A stretch of DNA of 64,000 bases from Arenibacter echinorum. Lineage in GTDB: Bacteria; Bacteroidota; Bacteroidia; Flavobacteriales; Flavobacteriaceae. Positions 16,007-24,791 of this stretch are shown here, one piece after another. The position numbers and the translations under genes were made by a program. The stretch is taken from contig NZ_QLLN01000005.1 of assembly GCF_003259375.1 (NCBI RefSeq), forward strand, positions 310,001 through 374,000, in the 5' to 3' direction. The notes beneath the pieces were generated by a model, which saw only the letters and a program-made list of their open reading frames with translations, had not been told where the DNA came from and made no database searches. The number at the start of each line of letters is the position of its first letter. The stretch's first letter is position 1.

Positions 16007-17263
16007 ATGGCCAAGGTAAGATTGATATTGGACACCAGAAAATCGGCAAAAAGTGCAGCCAACGGATTGTATCCCGTTGCCCTAAGATTGTTTCACCGTA
16101 AAACGAGGATCATACGCCTTCCCTATTTCAGCTCCCCCGCTGGATGGGACGACAAATATATGCGGATGAAAAAGTCGGCCTTTAAAAACAACCATATTGA
16201 TTGTGACAGGGCCAATGAAAAAATTTATGACAAACTACATACCGCCCATATGCTGATAGTAGAACTTGGGGACAGCATCAACTCGGTAGATGCGGATACG
16301 CTGGTAGGATATATACGCAAAGCATGGGACAAAAAAATGGACACCAAGATAAGGGACGAAGTGGACAACGGACTTACCCTGTCGCAATGGGGCAAAGTTA
16401 TCATCGATAGAAAATTAAAATCCAACAAACCCGGAACTGCGTCCTGGTATGCAGGGGCCATCAGATCCATTACCAAACTCAACGGGGGAAGGGACCTGCG
16501 GTTGAACGAGATTACCCTTACCCTACTGACCAATTTCCAGATCGAACACAAGGCCAAGAGCAGTTCAAAAAATGGCATTAGCTCCTATTTGAGGGCAGTT
16601 AGGGCCATTTATTACAGTGCCATCAAGGAGGATCAATTTTATCCCAAAAAAAACCCCTTCCTACACTTTAAAATTCCCACTTCCAGACGTACCAAAAAAA
16701 AGGCCATATCTAAAATGGACTTCATAAAGATCAGGGACGTTCACTACAAAGAAGGATCTCCAGTCTGGCATGCAAAGAATTATGCATTAGTGATGTTTAA
16801 CTGTAGGGGAATGAATTTCATAGATCTGGTAAAGCTTCAGATCAAGGACATAGTCAATGACCGCATATTCTACGGCCGTAGCAAGACAGGAGATCAGCTC
16901 TCCGTCCGAATTACGGAGGAACTACGGGAAATTTTGAATTTTTATATTGAAGGAAAATCAAAGGTTGATTATCTATTTCCTGCAAACTATGACGGCAGCA
17001 CAAGGCACTTTGAAAAATATAAAACCCAAAGAAGAAGGATGAACAGCCGTCTTAAGATCATTGCCAAGGATGCAGGTATCGAAGAACATTTTACCACTTA
17101 TACCATCCGTCATTCCTGGGCTACGATCGCCAAGTTTATGGGGATTTCGACAGAGGTTATCAGCGAAGGATTGGGCCACAACTCCTTAAAAACAACTCAG
17201 ATCTACCTAAAGAGTTTTACCAACCATGTTTTGGATGAGGCGAATGAGATGGTTGTTTCTTAG
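16007..17263 (+). CDS. Site-specific tyrosine recombinase (integrase)
   Basis: Catalyses integration and excision at the neighbouring tRNA-Arg site. The N-terminal ~100 residues form the Bacteroidota arm-binding domain (L-Y-P-V-A-L-R-L-F-H), 120-220 the SAM-like core-binding domain, and 235-418 the catalytic domain. Active-site residues appear as Arg267 (N-C-R-G-M-N-F), Lys293 (S-K-T-G), Arg368 (T-I-R-H-S-W-A-T), His391 (G-H-N-S-L) and Tyr400 (T-Q-I-Y-L). The usual His three residues before the second Arg is Tyr365, a common change in this group. Full length, no disruption, so it may be active. The gene faces into the presumed element. Confidence 0.95.
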   Translation: MAKVRLILDTRKSAKSAANGLYPVALRLFHRKTRIIRLPYFSSPAGWDDKYMRMKKSAFKNNHIDCDRANEKIYDKLHTAHMLIVELGDSINSVDADTLVGYIRKAWDKKMDTKIRDEVDNGLTLSQWGKVIIDRKLKSNKPGTASWYAGAIRSITKLNGGRDLRLNEITLTLLTNFQIEHKAKSSSKNGISSYLRAVRAIYYSAIKEDQFYPKKNPFLHFKIPTSRRTKKKAISKMDFIKIRDVHYKEGSPVWHAKNYALVMFNCRGMNFIDLVKLQIKDIVNDRIFYGRSKTGDQLSVRITEELREILNFYIEGKSKVDYLFPANYDGSTRHFEKYKTQRRRMNSRLKIIAKDAGIEEHFTTYTIRHSWATIAKFMGISTEVISEGLGHNSLKTTQIYLKSFTNHVLDEANEMVVS

Positions 17264-17646
17264 AGTGTTATTCGATCAAAAATTGGACTGCCAATGGTGA
17301 CCAATAAACCCCCGATTGATCCCTGATTTTTTTATACAGAGGCCAAGAAATACATAAATACTACAACCAACGATTAAAATAACTATTAGTAAAATTATTC
17401 ACCAATTCTTTCATTTTACCTAAACCCAGAACAAGCGCTTACAACCTTTCCCTAACCTACAATCATTCGAGTTCCATTTACTATCATATTAACCTTCGAC
17501 ACCCTAACCTGTAACTTGTAACATGTACGTAAATATCTTTTATTACTCAATTTATTAATGAAATTATCTAAGGCAAAACGTCTAAGGACTATTCGCTTTG
17601 GTTCTTGAATGTATTACCGCAATCGGTATTAATACAAAATTATAAT
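17264..17646. other. Intergenic region between convergent integrase and sulfatase genes
   Basis: No gene is seen in these 383 bp. A small 5-bp stem (17615-17628) lies 19 bp past the sulfatase stop and could help termination, but lacks a U-tract. The rest is AT-rich and featureless to the eye. Confidence 0.5.
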
Positions 17647-19422
17647 TTATATCGGTTTGGGGATTGTATTGGTTCTTTTAGCCCAATCATGCCATTTTTT
17701 CGATAACTCCTTGACAATTTCTGGGTATTGCTTTGCTAAGTCATGATTTTCCGTTCTGTCATTTTCCATGTCATATAATTCCCATTGATCAATGGGAAGT
17801 TCATTTACTCTTATATAATGCCCAGAGTGGTTATTGGCTTTGGATATCAATTTCCATTTTTGCTGCCTAATTGCTCTATTACCTTCATGTTCAAAATAAA
17901 TTGCCTCCCTTTCCAAAATTTGATTATTCAATAAAACCGGGGTCAAACTCTTGCCCTCAATTGGTGATATTACATTTCCATCATAAACCTGAGGATATGA
18001 GGCTTCTGCGACATCAACACATGTCGCCATTATATCTATTAAATGTGAAGGTTGATGTGATATTTCTCCTTTAGACTTAATTTGAGATGGCCAATATGCA
18101 ATAAGTGGAGAAGAAATTCCTCCCTCGTTTACCCAATGCTTGTACTTTTTAAAGGGGGTGTTCGAAACATTTGCCCAAGTAGGGCCGTATGCATTGTACG
18201 TCTGATCTGATCCAGCCAATACCTTAATGCTTTGCATAACTACCGGGTAACCATCTCTTGTTATTTTTGGTACCATTTCCGTTTGAAGTTCATTTTTTAA
18301 CATAGGTTCGGTTGTGGGCTTGTCCGAAAGAATGTCTCGGTCTCCCCTTCCACTTACCCATTCCAATTCTTCAGCACAAGCACCATTGTCTTGAAGGAAC
18401 AGAATTAGGGTGTTTTCAATTTCACCAGTCTTTTCCAGTTCACTTATAATATTACCAATACCCTTGTCCATTCGCGTAACCATTGCTGCATAAACCTCCA
18501 TATTCCGGGCATGCCATGGCTTGTTTTGCACCGTGTCCCAATTGGCAATGGGTTTTGTTATATCCCAGTTATCTTTTAGGAGGCCCAATTGTTTTAATTT
18601 TTCAAATCGCTTAAGCCTAACAGAATCGAAACCTTTGTCGTATTTACCTTTGTACTGCTCAATCTCCTCTTCAGGAGCATGTAAGGGCCAATGAGCTGCC
18701 GTATATGCCACATACATAAAAAAAGGATCCTTAATGTCTTCAGTCTTATAGTCTTGAATATATTTTACAGCATTATCACTAATGGCATCTGTATAATAGA
18801 ATTGTTTGGGCTGGTAAATTGAATCATTTTCCGGGGTTATCAAAGAATTATTACGTGCTAGAGTATAAGGGTCCCAGAAACTTCCTGCGCCAAATATGGT
18901 GCCATAAAATTTATCAAAACCGCGTTGGCGAGGCCAATTGTACTTAAGTGAATCCACATCTTTCAAGTGTTTCGTCACGTGCCATTTCCCAGACATGTAG
19001 GTTTGGTAACCTGCAGACTTTAAAACTTCTGCAATGGTAACACTTTGATTATTCAAATCCCCTATATAACCTGGTTTACCTTCATCATCTGTCATCATCC
19101 CTATCCCAGTTTGTGCAGGATAAAGCCCAGTTAACAAAGATGCGCGTGTTGGACAACAACGGGAGGTGTTATAGAATTGGGAAAAACGTAGACCATTGGC
19201 TGCCAAATTATCAAGGTTAGGCGTTTTTATTTCTCCGCCATAGCAGCCAATATCTGAATACCCCATATCGTCTGCCATAATCAAAATGATATTGGGGCGA
19301 TTTTGCTCTTTCAACATACTAATGGTCTCTACTTTTTTAGACCATATAGTGTCACGAAGTCCAAATCCCAAGGCGAAAATGGCAATACTAGAAATTGCTA
19401 AAATTTTTATTTTATTTTTCAT
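17647..19422 (-). CDS. Arylsulfatase, S1_4-like, secreted
   Basis: An exported sulfatase of 591 aa. N-terminal signal anchor at residues 5-23, metal site M-A-D-D-M-G-Y-S-D near 49-57, and nucleophile motif C-C-P-T-R with Cys89 as the residue converted to formylglycine. The context N-T-S-R-C-C-P-T-R-A-S-L-L-T-G-L-Y-P and the length match arylsulfatase A-like family S1_4. F-L-Q-D-N-G-A-C and K-Y-K-H-W-V-N-E-G-G provide later active-site elements. It is the last of three leftward sulfatase genes. The subfamily call is from motif memory, so the substrate (aryl-type or glycan sulfate) is open. Confidence 0.92.
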   Translation of the reverse strand: MKNKIKILAISSIAIFALGFGLRDTIWSKKVETISMLKEQNRPNIILIMADDMGYSDIGCYGGEIKTPNLDNLAANGLRFSQFYNTSRCCPTRASLLTGLYPAQTGIGMMTDDEGKPGYIGDLNNQSVTIAEVLKSAGYQTYMSGKWHVTKHLKDVDSLKYNWPRQRGFDKFYGTIFGAGSFWDPYTLARNNSLITPENDSIYQPKQFYYTDAISDNAVKYIQDYKTEDIKDPFFMYVAYTAAHWPLHAPEEEIEQYKGKYDKGFDSVRLKRFEKLKQLGLLKDNWDITKPIANWDTVQNKPWHARNMEVYAAMVTRMDKGIGNIISELEKTGEIENTLILFLQDNGACAEELEWVSGRGDRDILSDKPTTEPMLKNELQTEMVPKITRDGYPVVMQSIKVLAGSDQTYNAYGPTWANVSNTPFKKYKHWVNEGGISSPLIAYWPSQIKSKGEISHQPSHLIDIMATCVDVAEASYPQVYDGNVISPIEGKSLTPVLLNNQILEREAIYFEHEGNRAIRQQKWKLISKANNHSGHYIRVNELPIDQWELYDMENDRTENHDLAKQYPEIVKELSKKWHDWAKRTNTIPKPI

Positions 19423-19583
19423 AAAACGTTAATTATTAAGGTAAACCCTTTTTATAGAAATTTGCAGACATTTAATTGGCTGTCCACAATGTTATATTCA
19501 ATATTTTGTAAACGAAAACCGGATAGTTCAATCTAACCTTAAATAAACTTAGAGATTAAATCAATTTAATAGACCACCAAGAT

Positions 19584-19739
19584 TCATGTCTTCACTATCT
19601 TTTCATAGGCTATCTGATACAAATCTCTTAAATCGCTAGTAGGGTTCTTAATCCGCATGATTTCCAAAAAAGCTAGTAGTTCTTCTCGTTTGTTGTGGTT
19701 GTGGGCATCGTATAAAATGTCTTCAATGGTATTACTCAT
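19584..19739 (-). CDS. Small conserved-looking protein, 51 aa
   Basis: The internal ATG at 19739 gives a compact acidic/helical protein M-S-N-T-I-E-D-I-L-Y-D-A-H-N-H-N-K-R-E ... Y-Q-I-A-Y-E-K-I-V-K-T. The N-terminal phrase T-I-E-D-I-L-x-x-A-H resembles small unannotated Flavobacteriia proteins I recall, but I cannot name a family. It lies between two sulfatase genes on the same strand and may be read with them. A longer start at 19784 adds 15 residues of poor coding character. The function is unknown. Confidence 0.5.
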   Translation of the reverse strand: MSNTIEDILYDAHNHNKREELLAFLEIMRIKNPTSDLRDLYQIAYEKIVKT

Positions 19740-19846
19740 AATCAAATTTTCTATTACTGGTTTCATTTTTAAATACATTAACATGGATAGGTCTTGCTGA
19801 AATACTGCCTATTCCTTTATGTATCAAAAATTTTGACATACGTTTT

Positions 19847-21489
19847 TCAATTTGGGATAAAGGAAACTTGAGCACTTGGTTGGTATCCAATCCTATGCGC
19901 AACGGATATGACACGCTCTCCCTGATTTATTGAAAAAGGTTTAGTATAAACCTCCCAAGAATTCAGTAAATTCTGATTCTCCTTTAAAATTTGATAACCA
20001 ATCGATGCTCCATCCGTATCACAACTAATTACGATCTTATCATTTATTTTTTCCATAACAGGTTCTTTCGTTATAGGCTGGATCCCCTCCGGCCATATAG
20101 AATCAACATATACATTTTCAGACATTAATCCCTTGTCGTCTATATCTGACATCCAGCGTTCACATTCCTCCCTTAACTCCTCCAGCTTGTTTTTATATTC
20201 AGGATTGTCGGCCAAATTATTTAATTCGTACGGATCATTCCACGTGTCAAATAATTCTTCAGGTGCTTTTTTATTCCTAAACCATAAAGCTTGGTTTCCA
20301 TCTAGCTCTCCATTATTCCGCATAAGCAGTAATTCTTGCATAATAGGCATTTGTTCTCGATAGGCTACGGGTAAGTAATAGCCTTGATCAATTCTGAAAT
20401 TTCTCAAATATTTATATCGATTGTCTCGAACTGCTCGGATCATATCATATCGCTCATCAAAACGATCTGCCGCACCATGCACATATTTTCTCATGTCCAT
20501 AGATTCAAATTCACCAGCAAAGGCTCTTCCATCCATATTCATAGGTGGATGTATTCCTGCCAAGGACATTAAAGTTGGCTTAAAATCAACAAAGCTTATC
20601 AAGCGATTATCTATCGTACCGCTATTCTTTTTGCCGGGATATCTTATAACTAAAGGCAATCTCATGCCGGAATCATACAAAAGTCGCTTTTGTCGAGGCA
20701 AGGGTCCGCCGTGGTCAGAAAACCAGAATATTATTGTATTTTCCAATAAACCGTCCTCTTCCAACTGGGCCAATATTTCACCAACCTGATGGTCCATTTC
20801 CTTTATATTGGAATACATCCGTCTGATATCGGTTCGGCCCACTTCATTATCTGGTAAATAAGGGGGGACAGGCACATCTAAATCTTCCTCGACCCAAAGT
20901 GAATCTTTGGCTTTAGCCCATATTTGTGATTCATGTGTAACCATTAGGTTGAATATCGAGAAGAATGGTTGGTTAGGTCCGCGGTTTCTCCAATGGGCCT
21001 TTTTACTACTTTCATCCCAGGCCGTTACAGGTGCTGTAAACTGATAATCCTCTTTACTGTTATTGGAACAATAATATCCTTCCAGTCTTAAATGTTCACT
21101 ATACATTTTAATATTGGGGGAGGCATTGCTTCATAGGGTTGAATTCCTTCTGGAAAGTATTTGCCATTTCCACTGTTTCTCATATGATGCGCACCGATAT
21201 GATTCTGGTACATTCCTGTGGCAATTGCCGCTCTACTGGGCGCACAAACACCTGATGGCGAATACACATTCGTATATCTGATACCTTCCGCAGCCAATCG
21301 GCTAATATTTGGCGTGACAACTGTTGAATCTCCAAATGAAGGAATTACCGGACTCAAATCTTCAGCCACTATCCAAAGTATATTGGGCCGCTTAGCAACT
21401 GTAAAGTTTTTTTCGCTATTTTCCTTTTTATGGGAATTACAACCAAATAAGCACAACAGCAATAATAAAGGGATGAGATGTTTTTTCAT
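19847..21489 (-). pseudogene. Sulfatase gene split by a single-base frameshift
   Basis: Two overlapping frames together encode one lipoprotein sulfatase of about 540 aa. The first (21489-21088, 133 aa) has lipobox L-F-G-C (Cys17), the metal site V-A-E-D-L near 41-45 and nucleophile motif C-A-P-S-R at Cys82, then ends after P-P-P-I-L-K-C-I-V-N-I. The second (21106-19847, 419 aa) starts M-Y-S-E-H-L-R-L-E-G-Y-Y-C-S-N-N-S-K and carries F-S-D-H-G-G-P-L-P-R-Q-K-R plus the C-terminal subdomain. Adding one C to the C5 run at 21116-21120 restores P-P-P-N-I-K-M-Y-S-E-H-L-R. Either a real inactivating mutation, a sequencing or assembly homopolymer error, or two separately translated pieces. Confidence 0.85.
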
Positions 21490-21501
21490 ATTAATCTTTA
21501 G

Positions 21502-21521
21502 AGGTAGTCTTAAAGCTACCT
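21502..21521 (-). promoter_or_regulatory. Hairpin in the leader of the split sulfatase
   Basis: AGGTAG (21502-21507) pairs with CTACCT (21516-21521), with extra CTT/AAG pairing inside. It lies 12 bp before the ATG on the minus strand, where it could limit translation or end transcripts from the sulfatase upstream. No U-tract follows. Confidence 0.3.
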
Positions 21522-21730
21522 ATTGTATTTATGTTTTTAATAGCCAGTAATACATCTTGGAAATTAAAATTCTGATCTATTTTTATTCCCTCAACTTTAC
21601 TATACCTATACTTCATTAATTTTTTTGTAGTATGGTCCCACAAATCCTTAGTTTCACTTCCTTATCACCATAGTTTTACTTCTTATTATAAAAAATTCAA
21701 AAACTGGCTAATATTATCCAATGGTATTTG

Positions 21731-23200
21731 TTATTCTGAAACTTTTGCTTGGTTTTTATGTAATAATACGGCCATTAAATTTCGAATACTTTTATATTCG
21801 GGCTTGTGGACTAAATTTTGAAATTCGTTTGGATCGTTATCATAATCATATAATTCCATCCCTGCATCCCCACCGTTCCACTCAGTATAGCGCCATTGTC
21901 TATATCGGACACTTCGTCCATCAATAGTTTCTGTAACCTCAGAAGAAGACATTGCACTGGGCCTTCGAAATACTTGTGTGTAAGCACAAGTATCCCAATC
22001 CAAGCTTGGTTCTTCTAGTATTTTCCGAAGACTTTTACCTTCAATATCTGAGGATACAGGGATTCCTGCCAAATCTGCAATGGTAGGATAAATGTCCAAC
22101 AACTCTACAATACTCTCTGTTATTCTATCTTGTTGCATACCAGGAGAAGAAATAATCAAAGGGGTTCTGGCTGCGTGCTCAAAGAGACTTTGTTTCATCC
22201 ACTGACCATGTTGGCCAACATTATACCCATGATCACTCCAAAAAACAATTATAGTGTTTTCACTTAGGCCGGTTTCATCTAAAGCATCCAAAAGTTTACC
22301 CACCTGTGCATCCATAAAGGATATTGAGGCATAGTAAGCCCTTAGTACTTCTTTGCGTTGCTGTACACTTAATCCAAAATGCATTTTTGCATTCCATTTT
22401 GCAGCTTCTGGTTTGTTGTCCCAGTCATCATCACGTTCCTCAGGCAGTCGTATTTTGTCAAGTGGGTAAAGATCAAAATATTTTTTAGGTGCTACATAAG
22501 GGGTATGTGGCCTAAAAAATCCAACAGCTAAAAAGAAGGGGTCATCTTTATGTTTTTTTATAATCTTAACTGCTTCATTAGCAACTTTCCCATCGGTTTG
22601 ATCATCATCCGAACCATTTGCCATCCAATAAGAAAGTGCGCTTCCCAAACCTCGATCAGGAGTATAATTAATAATATTATGTTCTTCTGTTTTATCTATA
22701 CCTATCGGGTTCACCCTATAGTTCCAGGAAACCGGATCATCTTGTCCATCCGTACCTATGTCATTCGGTACTCCATAATGAAATATTTTTCCTACTCTTG
22801 CCGAGAAATATCCATTATTTTTAAATAACTGAGGTAACGTTACCGCATCCGGCAGGTGTTTTCGAAACTCCGTTTTCAAATCTGTAACTTTTGTTTGATC
22901 TGGTCTTCGTCCCGTAAGTACAGAAGCCCTACTAGGTGAACACCATGGATATTGGTTGTAAGCCCTATCAAAACGAACTCCCCTATTTAACAATCTATTT
23001 AGGTTGGGAGTCTGAATAAAAGGAGAATCAAAAACTTCCATATCGTTGTTTAAGTCATCCGAAGCAATAAACAAAACATTCAATTTTTTTACTTCTTGGG
23101 CTTCTAATATTGTGAAACATCCAGCTAAGAATGTAATATAAATCACAAAGTATCTACCTAAAAAGCACTTGTTTGATTTTTTCAATTTTAAACTCTTCAT
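21731..23200 (-). CDS. Sulfatase, S1_7 / iduronate-2-sulfatase-like, secreted
   Basis: A 489-aa exported sulfatase. After a hydrophobic signal (residues ~16-34) comes L-F-I-A-S-D-D-L-N-N-D near 43-53, then nucleophile motif C-S-P-S-R at Cys87 in the context S-R-A-S-V-L-T-G-R-R-P-D, which is characteristic of the iduronate-2-sulfatase branch (S1_7). F-F-R-P-H-T-P-Y and F-W-S-D-H-G-Y-N-V-G-Q-H provide later active-site residues. It begins a leftward group of three sulfatases and would act on an exo or internal 2-O-sulfated uronic acid or similar sugar. Family placement is good; substrate is inferred. Confidence 0.93.
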   Translation of the reverse strand: MKSLKLKKSNKCFLGRYFVIYITFLAGCFTILEAQEVKKLNVLFIASDDLNNDMEVFDSPFIQTPNLNRLLNRGVRFDRAYNQYPWCSPSRASVLTGRRPDQTKVTDLKTEFRKHLPDAVTLPQLFKNNGYFSARVGKIFHYGVPNDIGTDGQDDPVSWNYRVNPIGIDKTEEHNIINYTPDRGLGSALSYWMANGSDDDQTDGKVANEAVKIIKKHKDDPFFLAVGFFRPHTPYVAPKKYFDLYPLDKIRLPEERDDDWDNKPEAAKWNAKMHFGLSVQQRKEVLRAYYASISFMDAQVGKLLDALDETGLSENTIIVFWSDHGYNVGQHGQWMKQSLFEHAARTPLIISSPGMQQDRITESIVELLDIYPTIADLAGIPVSSDIEGKSLRKILEEPSLDWDTCAYTQVFRRPSAMSSSEVTETIDGRSVRYRQWRYTEWNGGDAGMELYDYDNDPNEFQNLVHKPEYKSIRNLMAVLLHKNQAKVSE

Positions 23201-24019
23201 AATATTAATTGGTTTTCATTAAATCAAATTAACCTATTTTAAAGGTTATTAATTCACTCATTGGAATTTCATTATTTCTACATTATCGCAACAACATTTA
23301 TTTTTACTTTCTAGAATCAAAAAAATAATTGTCGCCCATTATTAGCTCAAATGAATGAACTTTTACAGCATTAAAAATTGTGTTAGGAATTAATACCAGG
23401 TCATTTTGTAAAATTATAAATCACAACACTACTTACAGGGATAAATGGGTGTAAGATAAGGTGATATGGATAAACTACAGAAAAAGCAAGAAACGCCCAA
23501 GACGACTTTCTTAAAGTGAATTATACCTCTTTATTCTTGGATACAGACTCAAAACTTACCAAAAACACTAAATTTTCCTGTGGCTCAATAAAGCCTTAAC
23601 TACCTCCATGTTACCAAACTCTAGGCTGCCTTTTTTATACTCAACAATGAGATATCTGTTTTATGCTCAAAAGAATTTAAATATACCTCCTAATTCTTCC
23701 TAAAGTAGTCAAAGTGCAAATAATACATTAAATCCAAATCTCCCTAACTAAGAACCATTCATCCCTAAGCTTTAGCTCCTAGGTTCATAACATTGTAGAT
23801 AGAAAATATTGAACTTTTAAAAGGCAAGAAGCCTGTATGGACAAATTCTCATTTATCGATTTAGTCGTCTTCCTTTTTATTTCTATGATTTGGGAGTAAC
23901 AACAATTACACCATTGAAATAGTGTGAGCTTATCTCGAAAAATGACTTTGCAAAAAAGAATCAGTTTATCACTTGGAAAATCTTGAAGATAATAAAGTAA
24001 CAACTAATTCAGCTTCATT
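23201..24019. other. Intergenic region between divergent sulfatase and sigma factor genes
   Basis: An 819-bp AT-rich stretch with no supported gene. Short frames on the minus strand lack any recognisable domain. It must carry the promoters for the leftward three-sulfatase group and the rightward sigma factor. No clear operator, hairpin or transposase remnant could be defined by eye. Confidence 0.45.
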
Positions 24020-24661
24020 ATGGATTTAAATCAAACGTCTCAGCAATACCAAACTCAGAGGGTCATGTGTAAACCCACTGCAATTGTAACTGACAAAAGC
24101 ATCCTATCTACTGACCTTGAACTTTGGAAAAATTTTCAAGGCGGTTGCGATTTAGCTTATGAAACCATCTACAGAAACTATTCAGTTTTATTATATGGTT
24201 TTGGGTTGAAATTAACAAATGACCATGAGTTAGTCAAAGATTGCATACACGATCTTTTTATAGGAATACGGAAGTCAAGGCAAAAGTTAGGGTCAGTAAA
24301 ATCTATAAAGGCATACCTTTTCACATCAATTAGAAGAATGTTGATTGCCGAATTGGTTAAAAAAAGAAAACATTATACAACCAATGCCGTTCCATTTACT
24401 CTAAAGCATTTACAAATTTCTTCCGTCGAAGAAAAATGGATTAAGAACGAAAATATTGTGGAACAGCAACGAAATCTAAAAACTGCCTTGAATAAGCTTT
24501 CCGATTGCCAGAAAGAAATAGTCTACTTAAAGTTCTACTCGCTATTGAGCTATCAAGAAATTTCTGAAGTTTTAGGTTTAAGTACGAAAGGAGCTTATAA
24601 GCTTATGGAGCGAACTATGTTTCAACTTAGGAAAAATATGAATTTTCATATAATAGCCTAA
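24020..24661 (+). CDS. Orphan ECF-type RNA polymerase sigma factor
   Basis: Directs RNA polymerase to a set of promoters. Region 2 spans residues ~45-115 (A-Y-E-T-I-Y-R-N-Y ... V-K-D-C-I-H-D-L-F ... I-K-A-Y-L-F-T-S-I-R-R), and region 4 about 150-205 (L-S-D-C-Q-K-E-I-V-Y-L-K-F ... S-Y-Q-E-I-S-E-V-L-G-L-S). No region 3 or 1.1, so the ECF subfamily is clear. In Bacteroidota such genes normally precede a FecR anti-sigma and a SusC with STN domain; here it stands alone on the opposite strand to the sulfatases, and the only anti-sigma-like protein is 9.8 kb away before SusC. It may still control locus A. Confidence 0.92.
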   Translation: MDLNQTSQQYQTQRVMCKPTAIVTDKSILSTDLELWKNFQGGCDLAYETIYRNYSVLLYGFGLKLTNDHELVKDCIHDLFIGIRKSRQKLGSVKSIKAYLFTSIRRMLIAELVKKRKHYTTNAVPFTLKHLQISSVEEKWIKNENIVEQQRNLKTALNKLSDCQKEIVYLKFYSLLSYQEISEVLGLSTKGAYKLMERTMFQLRKNMNFHIIA

Positions 24662-24670
24662 ATAACAAAC

Positions 24671-24781
24671 ATAGTGTAATACTTTACTTTAGGAAAACGG
24701 CTTTTAAAGGATATGCCTTACCCAAACTTTTTACGTCTAATAGCTTTAAACTAAAAAATTGAACGAAAGTTATTACACTAT
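24671..24781. repeat. Widely spaced 11-bp inverted repeat between convergent genes
   Basis: ATAGTGTAATA (24671-24681) is the exact reverse complement of TATTACACTAT (24771-24781), 89 bp apart, filling the space between the sigma factor and sulfatase stops. It may be a shared termination structure. The arms are AT-rich, so chance is not excluded. Confidence 0.3.
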
Positions 24782-24791
24782 CTATGTTCAC

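Larger units (their letters stand above)
15790..17263 (+). mobile_element. Left end of a tRNA-Arg-integrated element (att site, arm-like repeats, integrase)
   Basis: The att fragment, clustered short repeats and a tyrosine recombinase gene form the usual end module of a Bacteroidota integrative element. Because the host tRNA terminator lies to the left of the fragment, the element body should extend to the right and would include the sulfatase and SusC/SusD loci. The right boundary is not visible. No conjugation, replication or excisionase gene is seen within the next 46 kb, so it may be a non-mobile genomic island by now. Confidence 0.6.

Noticed and set aside
17513-17530. Possible fourth GntR operator (ACTTGTAACATGTACG)
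   Set aside because: Shares only the left half-site with the palindrome family and lacks dyad symmetry; it also lies between two convergent genes.
23785-24003. 72-aa minus-strand frame before the sigma factor
   Set aside because: Cysteine-rich, AT-driven translation with no family and no conserved-looking motif; more likely chance.
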